NCBI GenBank assembly: GCA_964036665.1 | Contig: OZ038527.1 | Coordinates: 27,315,901 to 27,379,900, forward strand | Length of the DNA stretch: 64,000 nucleotides | From: Gordius sp. MW1 | Lineage: Eukaryota > Nematomorpha > Gordioida > Gordea > Gordiidae | Direction of reading: 5' to 3' | Program-made: the position numbers and the translations under genes | The notes under the pieces: model-generated | What the model was told of the DNA's origin: nothing | What the model saw: the letters and a program-made list of their open reading frames with translations, nothing else | Database searches by the model: none | Shown: positions 12,527 to 23,155 of the stretch, in pieces | Numbering within the stretch: position 1 is the first letter of the stretch | Layout: every line of letters starts with the position of its first letter

Positions 12527-12677
12527 CGGGGGTCTGGGGGCGGAGCCCCCAGGAGATGGGGGTTTGGGGGCAGAGCCCCCAACGGGGGACTGGGGGCGGA
12601 GCCCCCAGCAGGGGGTTTGGGGGCGAAGCCCCCAAGGGGGTCTGGGGGCGAAGCCCCCAGTTACGCCCGAAGGGCGT
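12527..12677 (+). repeat. Array of five GC hairpins plus terminal hairpin
   Basis: Five units of the form GGGGGC-NNA-GCCCCC lie 25-30 bp apart (GGGGGC at 12536, 12566, 12592, 12619 and 12644). The outer pairs alternate between CT...AG (units 1, 3, 5) and TT...AA (units 2, 4), which keeps pairing. Loops are GGA, AGA, GGA, GAA and GAA. A sixth hairpin, ACGCCCGAAGGGCGT, closes the element. The G runs could also form quadruplexes. Confidence 0.85.
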
Positions 12678-12984
12678 ATTTATATTCATAGCTATTTTAA
12701 AACTAAAAATAAAATAAGCTTATATTTTTGATAGATTTAATTGCTATGCAATTTATGGGCTCGTTTTTGGTTGTCCGTTGTCCGTTGTCCGTTGTCCGTT
12801 GTCCTCCCTATCTATTTGCATTGGGTATATTAGGTTATCGCTTTTTTAAATTAATGCATGAGAAAGAGGTGCCCCACCCCTCATCTCTATCTCCCTCGCT
12901 GTGTTATTTTTTAAATTAATGCATAAGAGGTGCCCCACTCCTCATCTCTATCTCCCTCGGTGTGTTATATATAAGATTTGTTAA

Positions 12985-13230
12985 ATTATCTATTATATAA
13001 TAAACATAAATAAAAGTTGTTTACTTTTAATTGCTCTGCAATTTAACTAGTTATATAAAAAACATAAATAAAAGTTGTTTACTTTTAATTGCTATGCAAT
13101 TTAACTAGTTTTTGTTATATAATAAACATAGATAAAAGTTGTTTACTTTTAATGCTATGCAATTTAACTAGTTATATAATAAACATAAATAAAAGTTGTT
13201 TACTTTTAATTGCTATGCAATTTAACTAGT
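12985..13230 (+). repeat. 58-bp tandem repeat (palindrome + CTAG) in element B
   Basis: Several copies of a unit beginning TTATATAATAAACATAAATA, passing through AAAGTTGTTTACTTTTAATT and ending in GCTATGCAATTTAACTAG. Each unit holds the AATTGC-TAT-GCAATT palindrome that also opens the composite elements, followed by CTAGT. The array precedes the minisatellite in B, C and D. Confidence 0.85.
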
Positions 13231-13235
13231 TTTGG

Positions 13236-14220
13236 GGTTAGAATCCCGGAGTTTTTTTTGACTCTTATGATTGTTCTTGTTACTATCATTGATAATAAGA
13301 ATTTTTGGCCGTCCGCTGGCTGCTGACCAATGAAAAAAATGACCATTGGCCAAAATGTGAATCGAAATTATTTTTTTCGTTTTTTTTTGATTATTATGAT
13401 TGTTCCTGTTTCTACCATTGCTATTATGACTTTTTGGCCGTCCGCTGGCTGCTGACCAATGTTATATAATAAACATAAATAAAAGTTGTTTACTTCTAAT
13501 TGCTATGCAATTTAACTAGTTTTTGGGTTAGAATCCCGGAGTTTTTTTGACTCTTATGATTGTTCTTGTTACTATCATTGATAATAAGACTTTTTGGCCG
13601 TCCGTTGGCTGCTGACCAATGAAAAAGACCATTGGCCAAAATGTGATTCGAAAACCTTTTTTTCGTTTTTTTTTGACTATTATGATTGTTCCTGTTACTA
13701 CCATTGCTATTATGACTTTTTGGCCGTCCGCTGGCTCCTGACCGATGGAAAAAATGACCATTGGCCAAAATGTGAATCGAAATTATTTTTTTAGTTTTTT
13801 TTTTGACTATTATGATTGTTCCTGTTACTACCATTGCTATTATGACTTTTTGGCCGTCCGCTGGCTGCTGACCAATGGAATACAATGACCATTGGCCAAA
13901 ATGTGATTCGAAAACTTTTTTTTCTTTTTTTTTTGACTATTATGAATTTATATCCACTTTTACCGTGTCCTGGCTGCTGACCAATGGAAAAAAATGACCA
14001 TTGGCCAAAATGTGATTCGAAAATTTTTTTTTCGTTTTTTTTACTCTTATGAATTTATATCCACTTTTACCGTGTGCTGGCTGCTGACCAATGGAGAAAA
14101 ATGACCATTGGCCAAAGTGAGCATCAAAAATTTTTTTCCCGTTTTTTTTGGCTATCATTGACTTATAGAGTATCTGTTGGTACTGACCAATAGAGAAAAA
14201 GTGACCATTGGCCAAATTTT
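13236..14220 (+). repeat. Minisatellite array in element B
   Basis: About seven units of the same 105-129-bp repeat as in element A, including the short variant with GAATTTATATCCACTTTTAC. One unit (about 13461) is interrupted by a 58-bp repeat, suggesting unequal exchange or template switching. Confidence 0.9.
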
Positions 14221-14811
14221 TGATTTTTTTAATTAAAAATTGTTCAAATTCAACAAAAAATTTCTCCCAACAATTCTGCAAATTCTTAACATTGTGTTGT
14301 TTTATAATATAATGTTTGTTAGACCCATAATCACTAAAGGCCATAAAAACTAATGTAATACGCAACTAGAAGCAAACACTAAATCTAACCCTAACCCTTG
14401 CCTATATTACATTTTGCCTATATTACATTTTGCCTAGAATGGAAAATTTGTATAAATAATTAATTAATCATTAGGCATTTAATACCCCCCTATAGGCATT
14501 CTCGCTCCTTCCCACCTTTCTCGCCCATAAATTGCATAGCAAATATGATACATTTATACGAAGTACAGATGAGTCGTCCCCCCTTCCCTTCCCCTCTTCC
14601 CTTCCCTTCTCCCCCTTCCCACGAGGGCCGAAGGCCCGAGTTATTTATTTAGACGGCTTAATAATATTTATTTTTATAAAGTTAGATTTTGACGTTAAAA
14701 TAATTAGTTAAATAGCTTTACACAAGTATTAACAATTAAATTCATTTTAAATTTATGTGGTAGATATTTTCAGTGTAAAATTTGCCTGAAAGTTTTATTA
14801 ACAAAAATTGG

Positions 14812-14935
14812 GCCGGGCTAGGGCTCGGGTCTGAATATAAATAAAAAGTATATTTCGAGCTCGGGTCGAACTCGGGGAAATTAAGAATTAAAGTGTACGG
14901 GCTCTGGCCAGATAATCTATTTTGCAGGGCCCAAG
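14812..14935. repeat. GC-rich hAT-like terminal tract
   Basis: GGGCCGGGCTAGGGCTCGGG and related words in AT-rich surroundings; same class as the tracts listed at 8.34, 30.46 and 61.34 kb. Boundaries are approximate. Confidence 0.35.
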
Positions 14936-16990
14936 GTTAACTAAGACTATTACGTAATATTATAACATTCCCCTATCAAAATATAATAGCTAAAGGGAAC
15001 CACCTCTACGATATCAATCAATAATATATTGTAAATCAAACTATCATTTTTAAACTGTTTCTTATGTACGAATTTAAACATTAAAGACGTGTATTTTAAT
15101 TAAAATATAAGTACATCTTTTTCAAAAGTGATATATTTATTAATAACTCTAATCGCAGTAAGCAATTTTTGAACGAGTAAAAATTATAATTAAATGGACG
15201 AATCTAAATTAAAAACAATAATTTAAAACATGTCCATAGGTAATATGATTTATTATAGCTTTAAAACCAAATGTGCTCTTGGTCAAGACTTATTACCTGA
15301 TAATCTTCATTAATTTCATTTTTTGGATAGATTGTATATTATTTTTAACATACGCTGCAGCATTACAAATAATAGCCTAGTAATGAGTTAATCTTAACCA
15401 CTACAACAGTTGTATTAATTAAAATTTTTAGTTTTCCATTTTGGAATTGTAATGTCAAATTATATTAACACGCGAAACAAACACCCATTATTCGTCACTG
15501 TTATTTCGAAATGATTCAACAACTGTAATAAATTATAATCAATATAATGCTTTCATATGTCCCTTAAATATTCTATAGATAGCTAAGAGATGGATTAAAC
15601 AAACAATTATTTCGTTAATATAGAAATGTTCAAAAATTAGGTTAATTTTAAAAGACATTTATAAAAACCATTTAGCAAGACCGTTGCCAATAGCTTTGAT
15701 TTATTTTAATAGACGACATTATGAATTATTATATTTGTATGAATGTCAGGCAATTGCAAAATAGATTTTTAAAATTGAATATTTCACAGATTTAAATCAG
15801 ACTAAAAAAACTAGCTCACCGATGTTTTCAGGTAAACCTATTACTCAGCTAACGATTTTGACTGTACTTGTTAAAAAAATATAGTTTTTAGATGATATTT
15901 GTGTTTTAAATGAATGTCATTATTCGTATGATATTAAATATTATTTATATTATGGATATCATAGAATTTTTACACTTTTACTGTATGATTAAACTAAGTT
16001 TTTTGATTATTCCTAAAGCGTTTTTATATCTTATCCGCAAAAACTACGTAACTCTTAAACTTTTTAATGTTATTTTTCTATAATCCTTTTATTATTGCTA
16101 ATTTATGCACTTACTTAGTTTTATTCTAAAACTTTTAGTATTTTAAAAGTTATATAATGCTATTTCTTCGATAAATTATCTCTCTATATATTCTTTCGCT
16201 CTTTTATTTGCTTTTAATTGAGGTAATTTTAACGGATCCACATAGGATTTTAACAACTGTTTAGTTTTAATGCAGAATATTTTATGGCAAATAGTTCTAC
16301 CATAAATACAGCTGAACTTAAAATGTAGAAAACTTCAAAGATTTTACTATTTCATATATATGGGTATGGTTTTTTGACTTACAAAGTTATCGATTGTTAT
16401 ATACATCAATTATAATATAAATATAGACTATAATGTAATATGACCAGCATTTATCGTCAAATTGTTTTTTGCTTTTTTATATAATTTTTTGATTCGATTA
16501 AAAATTTAATATTAAGAGACAAATAACTAAGTAATTTTGGGAAATTCAACTAAACTTATTTGTTTGACACACACTTGATTAATTGTGTACAGATTTTTTA
16601 AAAATTTTCTGTCGTATCCCTTGGTACGCGTATATTCCCCATGTTCCCCCAACCCCTTGTAAAACAGTATATCTCATTCGATTAAATTGTTAGATCTCTT
16701 AACATTGTCGGGTCTTTTGATCTTATAACCTCTGCCTATTAGAGGCATACTCACTGAGTAACCCCTTTTCCTATAACCTTGAGTTCATATGTGATAGTTT
16801 TACTTTCTATTTAATTTCAGTTCGTGTGTTACTTTACCCCCCCCCCCCCCCCACGCGCTACGTGTTTGTTATTTATTCCCCATATATATGTATTACCATT
16901 GATCAACATGAATACGCATCATTGAACTTGTAAACGCGTTTCGAATAATTATTATATTTTCCGTCTTAAGATATACAATAAAAATGTAGC
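14936..16990. other. AT-rich non-coding sequence
   Basis: No supported gene or repeat. A long poly-C tract lies near 16838-16854 beside ACGCGC. Confidence 0.5.
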
Positions 16991-16994
16991 TCCT

Positions 16995-17860
16995 GATTCT
17001 CCCTTCTAACTACTCCCTTTGGGGAGGACAACCTGTAAAAAGGTAGACTCATCTTTATTTAAAGGCCTTAAGCTCGCCCCAACATCTCCCAATAACTTTC
17101 CTCAATTATTACTACCCCTTCCTTCAAACTTTTCTCGTTCTCGTGTTCCCCCGCGGCCCTGGGAATACGAAATTTCTATTCAGAGCACAAGCAACAACAG
17201 GGCTAAAAATATTGAATGGCAAAAGGGCAGAGTATTTTTTAGTTTCACGCCCTACTGCGGTGCTGATAGAGTCGTAATTACAATGGGAAGGAGCAAATAA
17301 GTCAATGTGAATAAAATCTCATTTGAGGGCTAGGACATTTTGCCAGGGGACTAGAGAAGAGCCGTCAGGGCGCATCCTACCTTCTAGAGAGGGATCTGAC
17401 GGCTCAAGGATTGAAGGAATTTTGCCTTTTTAAGGGCAACTTGAATTAAAAATTCGGCTAATATATTTAAATTTGTTTACAAGGCAGTCTAAAAAGTGCC
17501 TGGCATATTCATCTACTAGGGTAAAAAAATTCCGATAAGAGAAATCTCTAGTGCAGTAATTCCCAACCTTAAAGCTATGGAATATGAAAACTCAAAGTCA
17601 TCAAGCAGCATTTCCAAACGTTTGCTGGGATGGGCTTCAAGTGACTGGTGACTGGGAACATCAAAAGCAAATGACCTAAGGTTGTAATGCTGGTTATCAT
17701 CGCTACTCGATAAAAGGTAATCAACGGAGCGAGATACTAGTTCAGAATCCCAATCCTTCTTTCTCGTGTTTTGAGGCTAATGGTTCACTTACAGTCTAGT
17801 ATTTTTATTGCCATAGTTTTCTCCAGTTCAAGATATTATGGAAAAATGGCGTTGACTATT
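16995..17860 (-). pseudogene. Non-LTR retrotransposon relic (C-terminal region)
   Basis: Read on the minus strand, pieces give RMRPDGSSLVPW, then ALKWDFIHIDLFAPSH, and further on FNIFSPVVACALN. This order (RPDG, W, WDxT-like, LAPS) is also found at 30.9-31.1 kb and corresponds to the C-terminal region, with its restriction-like endonuclease signature (PD...WD), that follows the reverse transcriptase in a class of RLE-type non-LTR elements related to SLACS. Many stops and shifts are present. DNA similarity to 30.85-31.3 kb is visible around GCAAATAAGTCAATG. The plus-strand frame at 17019-17300 is a shadow of it. Confidence 0.55.
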
Positions 17861-18462
17861 CAAAAAAATAGCCAAGCGATCCTCTCCCTCTATATATTCC
17901 CCCTCATTTTTATTAAAACAATGATTAGCAATTTTAGTCGCAAAATTTAATTTTCAAATATTTTTTGAATTCCTGGCCTCTTTAAAATGAGAAAGAAGAA
18001 GACATATTATTCACATGTAACGCCTATTTTACATTTTAATATGATAATTGTAATATTTTAATAGTATTATGATCAAGATATATCAATATACTAAGTTTTA
18101 TAAATAAAATGGCCACTAATTGTCCTTATTTGCCACCTTCGTTTTTTTGGAGAAGAATATGCAACGTTTAAATGTTTTAATATTCTTATATTTAAGAAAA
18201 TTTAGTAAATAAAAAGAATTTTCGCTATATAAATAGTGGTATTAACAAGTTACTTCAAGTTTAGCGTTATAAAATTCTTTCATAAGCAAGCTCACTTTAT
18301 AGCATTAACATATTAATCTCGTTGATAGTTCTATAACCTTTTATATAAAGCCCCAAACGTTAACATGGTAATAATCTCTAAATATTAAAATATATTTACA
18401 CTTGTCATTATAGAAACATTTGTTAGTCTGCTAGTCGCCATGTTGTGATTTCTGAAGGTTCC
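17861..18462. other. AT-rich non-coding sequence
   Basis: Nothing recognisable between the non-LTR relic and the inverted-repeat element that begins at 18465. Confidence 0.5.
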
Positions 18463-18464
18463 TA

Positions 18465-21003
18465 GGCTAAATCCCGAAAGCGCACAATCCCGAATTTTAA
18501 TGCTACACTTTTACGGCAATTAACATATGGTAAAAAATATGCAATCATATAATCAAGCTTTTAATGAATATTTGGTTGAGAGAACAAATCAAGATAATAC
18601 AGAAAGTATAAGTAAGCTTAATATCTAAATATTTATAAATTATCTTTAGAATTTAAAAAGTCGAGTAGAAAAAATTTGATTCTGACCCATAAAGACTTGG
18701 ATTATACCAAAATTAAAGATGGAAAACTTTATCATTTGTTAATTGTTAAAGCTTAATTTCATCAAATAAAAGTCTATTCTAGATATAAATAGGTTATCAT
18801 AATTCCTTAAATTAATACTGAGATTCTTAAAAGTGCAGGAGATATTTAGATAACTCTTGACATCTCACATGAAGGTAACTTATAATTCTTAGCACTTATA
18901 TATTATATAGCTTATTCAAATTATTTGTAAGTTTATTTATAACATTCTATGATTTTTTAGGAGAGGGTGTATCAGTTCTTCCTACAAATCTTTAGATTAT
19001 ACAACAGAGCTAGAGTATTATCATTTGTTAATTGTTAAAGCTTAATTACATCAAATAAAAGTCTATTCTAGATATAAATAGGTTAAATCAATGATTCCTT
19101 AAATTAATACTGAGATTCTTAAAAGTGCAGGAGATATTTAGATAACTCTTAGGTAAAGTTTCTTTGAATATGACTAATTTTGCTCATAACAAAAATAGCT
19201 TTTTTAATTTTATGATGAACATATTAAATAAGGTACAAACTATAAATTTAGAAAATTTGGCTAAAAAAAACTTAAAAACAAAAATTAATAGAATCGTCCA
19301 AACTTAAGGAAGTGTTGACACTTTAAATAAAAATACATCATATAAGGTTATATTTAATAATATGAAAAAATCTAAATGTAATGTCTATAAACATATACAA
19401 CTATAAAAATGATAATTTTTGTGTAAAAATGAGTATCAAATTTAATTTATTGTAGATTAAAATGAAAATTATAATTAAGTAACTTAATAAACATAGTATA
19501 ATGAGTTCATTAATTTAGAATTTTTGTGTATTAAGTTGCTAAGCTTTAATAATATTTACTATAATGTATAAACTCTTAAAACTATAAAATTAGATTATAA
19601 AACAAAGCTAAAATATTGTTATTTGTTGATTGTTAGAGCTTAATTTTATCAAATAAAAGCCTATGCTAGATATATATAGATTAAATGAATGAAAGTATAA
19701 CCAATCTTTTACTCATTGATAGATTACTCATTATTTACAATTTTATAACCATAAATTCAACAAATTCCATAAAATGGTATCAGAAATATACATGTAATAT
19801 TTTCCAAAACAAAATTTTTATAATGTGGGTCTAACTTAAATTTCTATATGACAATAAGTATATTATTGATATTTCTTGAAATTAAGTTTGGTAAAATATA
19901 AAATTTTTCACATTCCTAAAAAAGTTATTGATAGGTACCAGATTTTCATAACCTGCTATAACATTTTCTAATTAGACTTTTTAAAACAAGAACAAGATTT
20001 TAAGGCATTTTTTTGCTAGGCTCTTTGGTAAGCATTAAATGTAAAAATTGGGGTAAGAGTTTCATCCATCAATCATCTTATATATCAATATAACAGCACA
20101 TCAATAAGTAAACATTAGTTGAGGTAGATAAAAATAAAATAGAAATAGTTAGTGATTTAGTTATAAATAAATTTGCCTTATAATAATAGCAAAAACTTAA
20201 TACAAAAGCTTATCTAATCACATGCACATTGATACTAATCATATTTAACAATGATCCCTTTACAATCTTATAGGATCTAAATTAAGTTATATAGCATCAT
20301 AAATTGTATGAATAATTTCTATTTAATCTAATGGCTAAAGAGATTGCCCTTTTAAAATTTAATATTTTTTCTATTAAAGTACAAAAAAACTTTAACAAAT
20401 TTCTTATATGTTTACTTGCTGAGATTATACTCTGTAACTATATCACTTAACGTTCTAAATATTCCATTAATCAACTTTTATAAAAGAATCTAGAGGCATG
20501 GGATAGCACTGGGATGATATCCTTTATATAATACTTAAATTTATTATATATTGCTTATTTATACACCACCTTATACCAAACAAACGTATATCAGTTAATT
20601 ATATAATTAGTAAATTGTAAAGGTTCCACCCAAATATAGCTCTTGAGTACATAATACCCAAACATTATTGTATACCTAATAGGATTAATGATTCCCTGAT
20701 TTTAAATACGTTAAAATTACCTTAGATATTGATTCCAAACGATTATTATTAATGGCATCCTTTAATTTATACCTTGTCACTAAATATTAATACTCATCAG
20801 TGATCTGTAAATAAAGCTATATTATGTTACTTGGTGCAGAGGTTAATTAAATGTGATTCTTACATAAGTAAATTGTAAAGGGGCACCCAAATCTTGCTCT
20901 TGATTATGGATAAAACTTTAAAATTAAAAAACATATGGAAATTTGAAAATCGTAGCAGTAGCATTATTGTAGCTTCGGGATTGTGCCTTTTCGGGATTTA
21001 GCC
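18465..21003. mobile_element. TA-flanked 2.5 kb inverted-repeat element, unknown family
   Basis: The ends are 30-bp inverted repeats, left GGCTAAATCCCGAAAGCG then CACAATCCCGAA, matching the complement of the right end at 28 of 30 positions. Both ends abut TA (18463-18464 and 21004-21005), consistent with a Tc1/mariner-like TA target duplication. Each end holds two AATCCCGAA words in tandem. Inside are three related blocks (18700-18863, 18995-19150 and about 19593-19695) and a second repeated pair (about 20610 and 20870, GTAAATTGTAAAGG...CACCCAAAT). No standard-code frame of useful size exists. The three blocks stay in register in a frame interrupted only by TAA/TAG; see the findings. No transposase motif could be recognised. 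Confidence 0.65.
18700..19150 (+). repeat. Direct repeat pair inside the TA-flanked element
   Basis: Block 1 (18700-18863) and block 2 (18995-19150) share long identical stretches such as CATTTGTTAATTGTTAAAGC and TTAATACTGAGATTCTTAAA. They differ by a 6-nt and a 3-nt indel and a few substitutions. A third, more diverged block starts near 19593. The spacer between blocks 1 and 2 begins GGTAAC and ends TTTTTTAG, the pattern of an intron. Confidence 0.85.
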
Positions 21004-21005
21004 TA

Positions 21006-22540
21006 TATCCCAATATTTGGTAGCGAATAAATTTTAAACAGTTTTTAAACTATGTCCCTATTCATAATAGTTAAACTAAATACAAACATTATGTAACAAA
21101 TGAATGATAAAGGATATTTGGATGAAGATTATATTCCAAAATTTTTTAAACCATTTAAGGCATGATTTTAAAGCCAAAAAGCTTTAAAATGAATTGGCAT
21201 TACTTTGCCAATTTAGATGGTAAGGTTTATGGCGTATAATTTCTAACATATGTATTTTGCAGAAAGAAAAACAAATGGCCATTAATAAAATAATGTATTC
21301 AGCATATAATTATGACTTTGATATGCCGACACTGGTTAAAACGATATATATAATATATTAAAATATATACTTGTAATAACCAAAAAACATGATTATATCA
21401 ATTTGGATTAATTATGATAAAAGTTTATTATGATTTATGTTTATTAACTCTTGTATATATTTTCTTACCTTAACTTTTATTTATTATTATGTGATAAAAA
21501 GAATTTATTCTCCCATTCTACTGTAATAACCAAGGTTTCCAAGAATTTGTTAAACAGAATTACGTATAATTAAGATGGTTATTAAATTTATTATTATAAA
21601 GACAATGTCTGTTTCTTACCTTACAATTACTTTACTCATAATTTATTTCATAGAATAATTTATTTTCCCAATAACAATCGGCGAGGAATATTATATGTTA
21701 TAACGAGAAAAAAACCACATCATATGTTATGTTGTGAACAAAAGATTATAATTGACCAATGAAAACGCGCGTATGGATATCTACATCTACACGTGATGTA
21801 TATCTACGCGTCTATATATAGATCCGAGTTAAAATGCGTAAGAGCAATGGGGAAGAGATATAAGCAACTGTTATTCGTGTAGGACTACAACAATACTTAA
21901 TGTTTTTACTTTGTTTAAAACTTATCGATATCTAGTTTATCTAAGTGTATATTAACAACCTGAAAAATTCGTTTAAAAATTAGTATACCAAGTTAAATGC
22001 TTTCAAAAAATAGAAGAAGAAGAAATTTTTTATTTGTTATTTATGTTAATTTAAATTAATTGTTTATTAAAAATATGCCTACCCTTGAAAAAACATTTAT
22101 ACTGGAAAATAGATAGAACCAACTAATTTTTAAATTATAAAAGAGGCTTCATGCTCAATTCATATTAAATTCGTTTTGTCAAATCTAAATGTGCATAAAG
22201 TTCTCTCCAATGCATACTGATTATATAGACTTTGGCTTAAAAACTTCCATAGGATAATTGTAGAAACTAAAGTAAAATTGTTGAATCTTTTATTTATTTA
22301 ATCAAACTTTGAAAATGTATTAAAGATTTACATATTTTAAATAAGGATAATAACTTTTACATATTAGGATTAATAATCCATAACTTATTATTTTTATTGT
22401 ATTTAAGGTTATCTATTAAATTTGCAAAACTATAATTTTTTATCGAATAAATAATTTGTTATAAACTCATACACTGTCAATGACAAATTTTGGTATAATT
22501 TTCAAATAAAAAATAAAACACACATAATAAAATTATAAAT
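21006..22540. other. AT-rich non-coding sequence
   Basis: No gene or repeat recognised. A short stretch near 21760-21820 (GCGCG, ACGTG words) is less AT-rich. Confidence 0.5.
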
Positions 22541-22544
22541 CGAT

Positions 22545-22672
22545 AATGGAACTATTTTGATGCAAAAAAGGCATCAAAATTTTCCCTTTTGTTCTCCGGT
22601 CTTCATAAATCCTGCCCGCTGACGGAAAACACCTCTCACAAGAGGCAGATGAAGCAGGTGTCGAAAAACTTT
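22545..22672 (-). pseudogene. hAT transposase C-terminal relic
   Basis: The minus strand reads FSTPASSASCERCFPSAGR, which matches the hallmark C-terminal dimerisation motif of hAT transposases (consensus P-A-(T/S)-S-A-S-S-E-R-V-F-S-x-A-G). It continues open for about 20 residues into IYEDRRTKGKILMPF. Only this end of the transposase is present, next to an AATCGAATCGAATATTTT tract into which composite element C is inserted. It shows that autonomous hAT elements existed in this genome, a source for the non-autonomous copies nearby. Confidence 0.6.
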
Positions 22673-23155
22673 AAAAAAGGGAGCTAAGCGCTAGAAATTG
22701 AGCACTGTGGTCTTTCCACTACGCCTCTGGATTTCGAATCGAATCGAATCGAATATTTTTAATTGCTATGCAATTTATGGGATCGTTTTTTGGTGTCCGT
22801 CCGTCGTCCGTCGTCCGTCGTCCGTCGTCCGTCGTCCGTCGTCCGTCGTCCGTTACCCTCCCTATCTATTTGCATTGGGTATATTAGGTTATCGCTTTTT
22901 TTAACTTAATGGATGAGAAAGAGGTGCCCCACCCCTCATCTCTATCTCCCTCGCTGTGTTATTTTTTGAATTAATGCATAAGAGGTGCCCCACCCCTCAT
23001 CTCTATCTCTCTCGGTGTGTTATATATAAGATTTGTTAAATTATCTATTATATAATAAACATAAATAAAAGTTGTTTACTTTTAATTGCTATGCAATTTA
23101 ACTAGTTATATAATAAACATAAATAAAAGTTGTTTACTTTTAATTGCTATGCAAT

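Larger units (their letters stand above)
8581..12677 (+). mobile_element. Composite element A (Helentron/DINE-1-like, about 4.1 kb)
   Basis: It begins TAATTGCTATGCAATTTATG, followed by short GTCCGTT-type repeats and a conserved block ending in GGTGCCCCACCCCTC. An inverted copy of the 5' terminus (GCCCATAAATTGCATAGCAA) lies at 12431-12450, not at the extreme end. A pyrimidine tract, a hairpin array and a last hairpin with a GAA loop (12663-12677) follow. A 5' end repeated in inverse just inside a 3' hairpin, with tandem repeats between, is the known layout of Helentron-associated non-autonomous elements. No Rep/helicase gene is present. The interior holds the minisatellite (8876-10345), REP-like hairpins, part of a hAT-like element and poly-G tracts, so A is probably itself interrupted by other insertions. 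Confidence 0.5.
12738..14640 (+). mobile_element. Composite element B (Helentron/DINE-1-like, 1.9 kb)
   Basis: Starts with the same TAATTGCTATGCAATTTATG end as element A, carries GTCCGTT repeats, the GGTGCCCCACCCCTC block, 58-bp repeats (12985-13230 and again near 13461), and the minisatellite (13236-14220). The inverted 5' sequence is at 14523-14542 and the tip is a GGGCC-GAA-GGCCC hairpin (14625-14637) followed by GAG and TT. It is the shortest intact example here. Fifty-odd bases separate it from the end of A. No coding capacity. Confidence 0.6.

Noticed and set aside
12367..12731. Pro/Gly-rich frames of 71-84 codons on both strands
   Set aside because: Produced by the GC hairpin array; open in several frames at once.
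14380..14400. Telomere-like CTAACCCTAACCC
   Set aside because: Only two units; no array.
19900..20960. Long TGA-free frames on the minus strand of the TA-flanked element
   Set aside because: Without repeat copies to compare there is nothing beyond low TGA frequency in AT-rich DNA, so no coding call was made.
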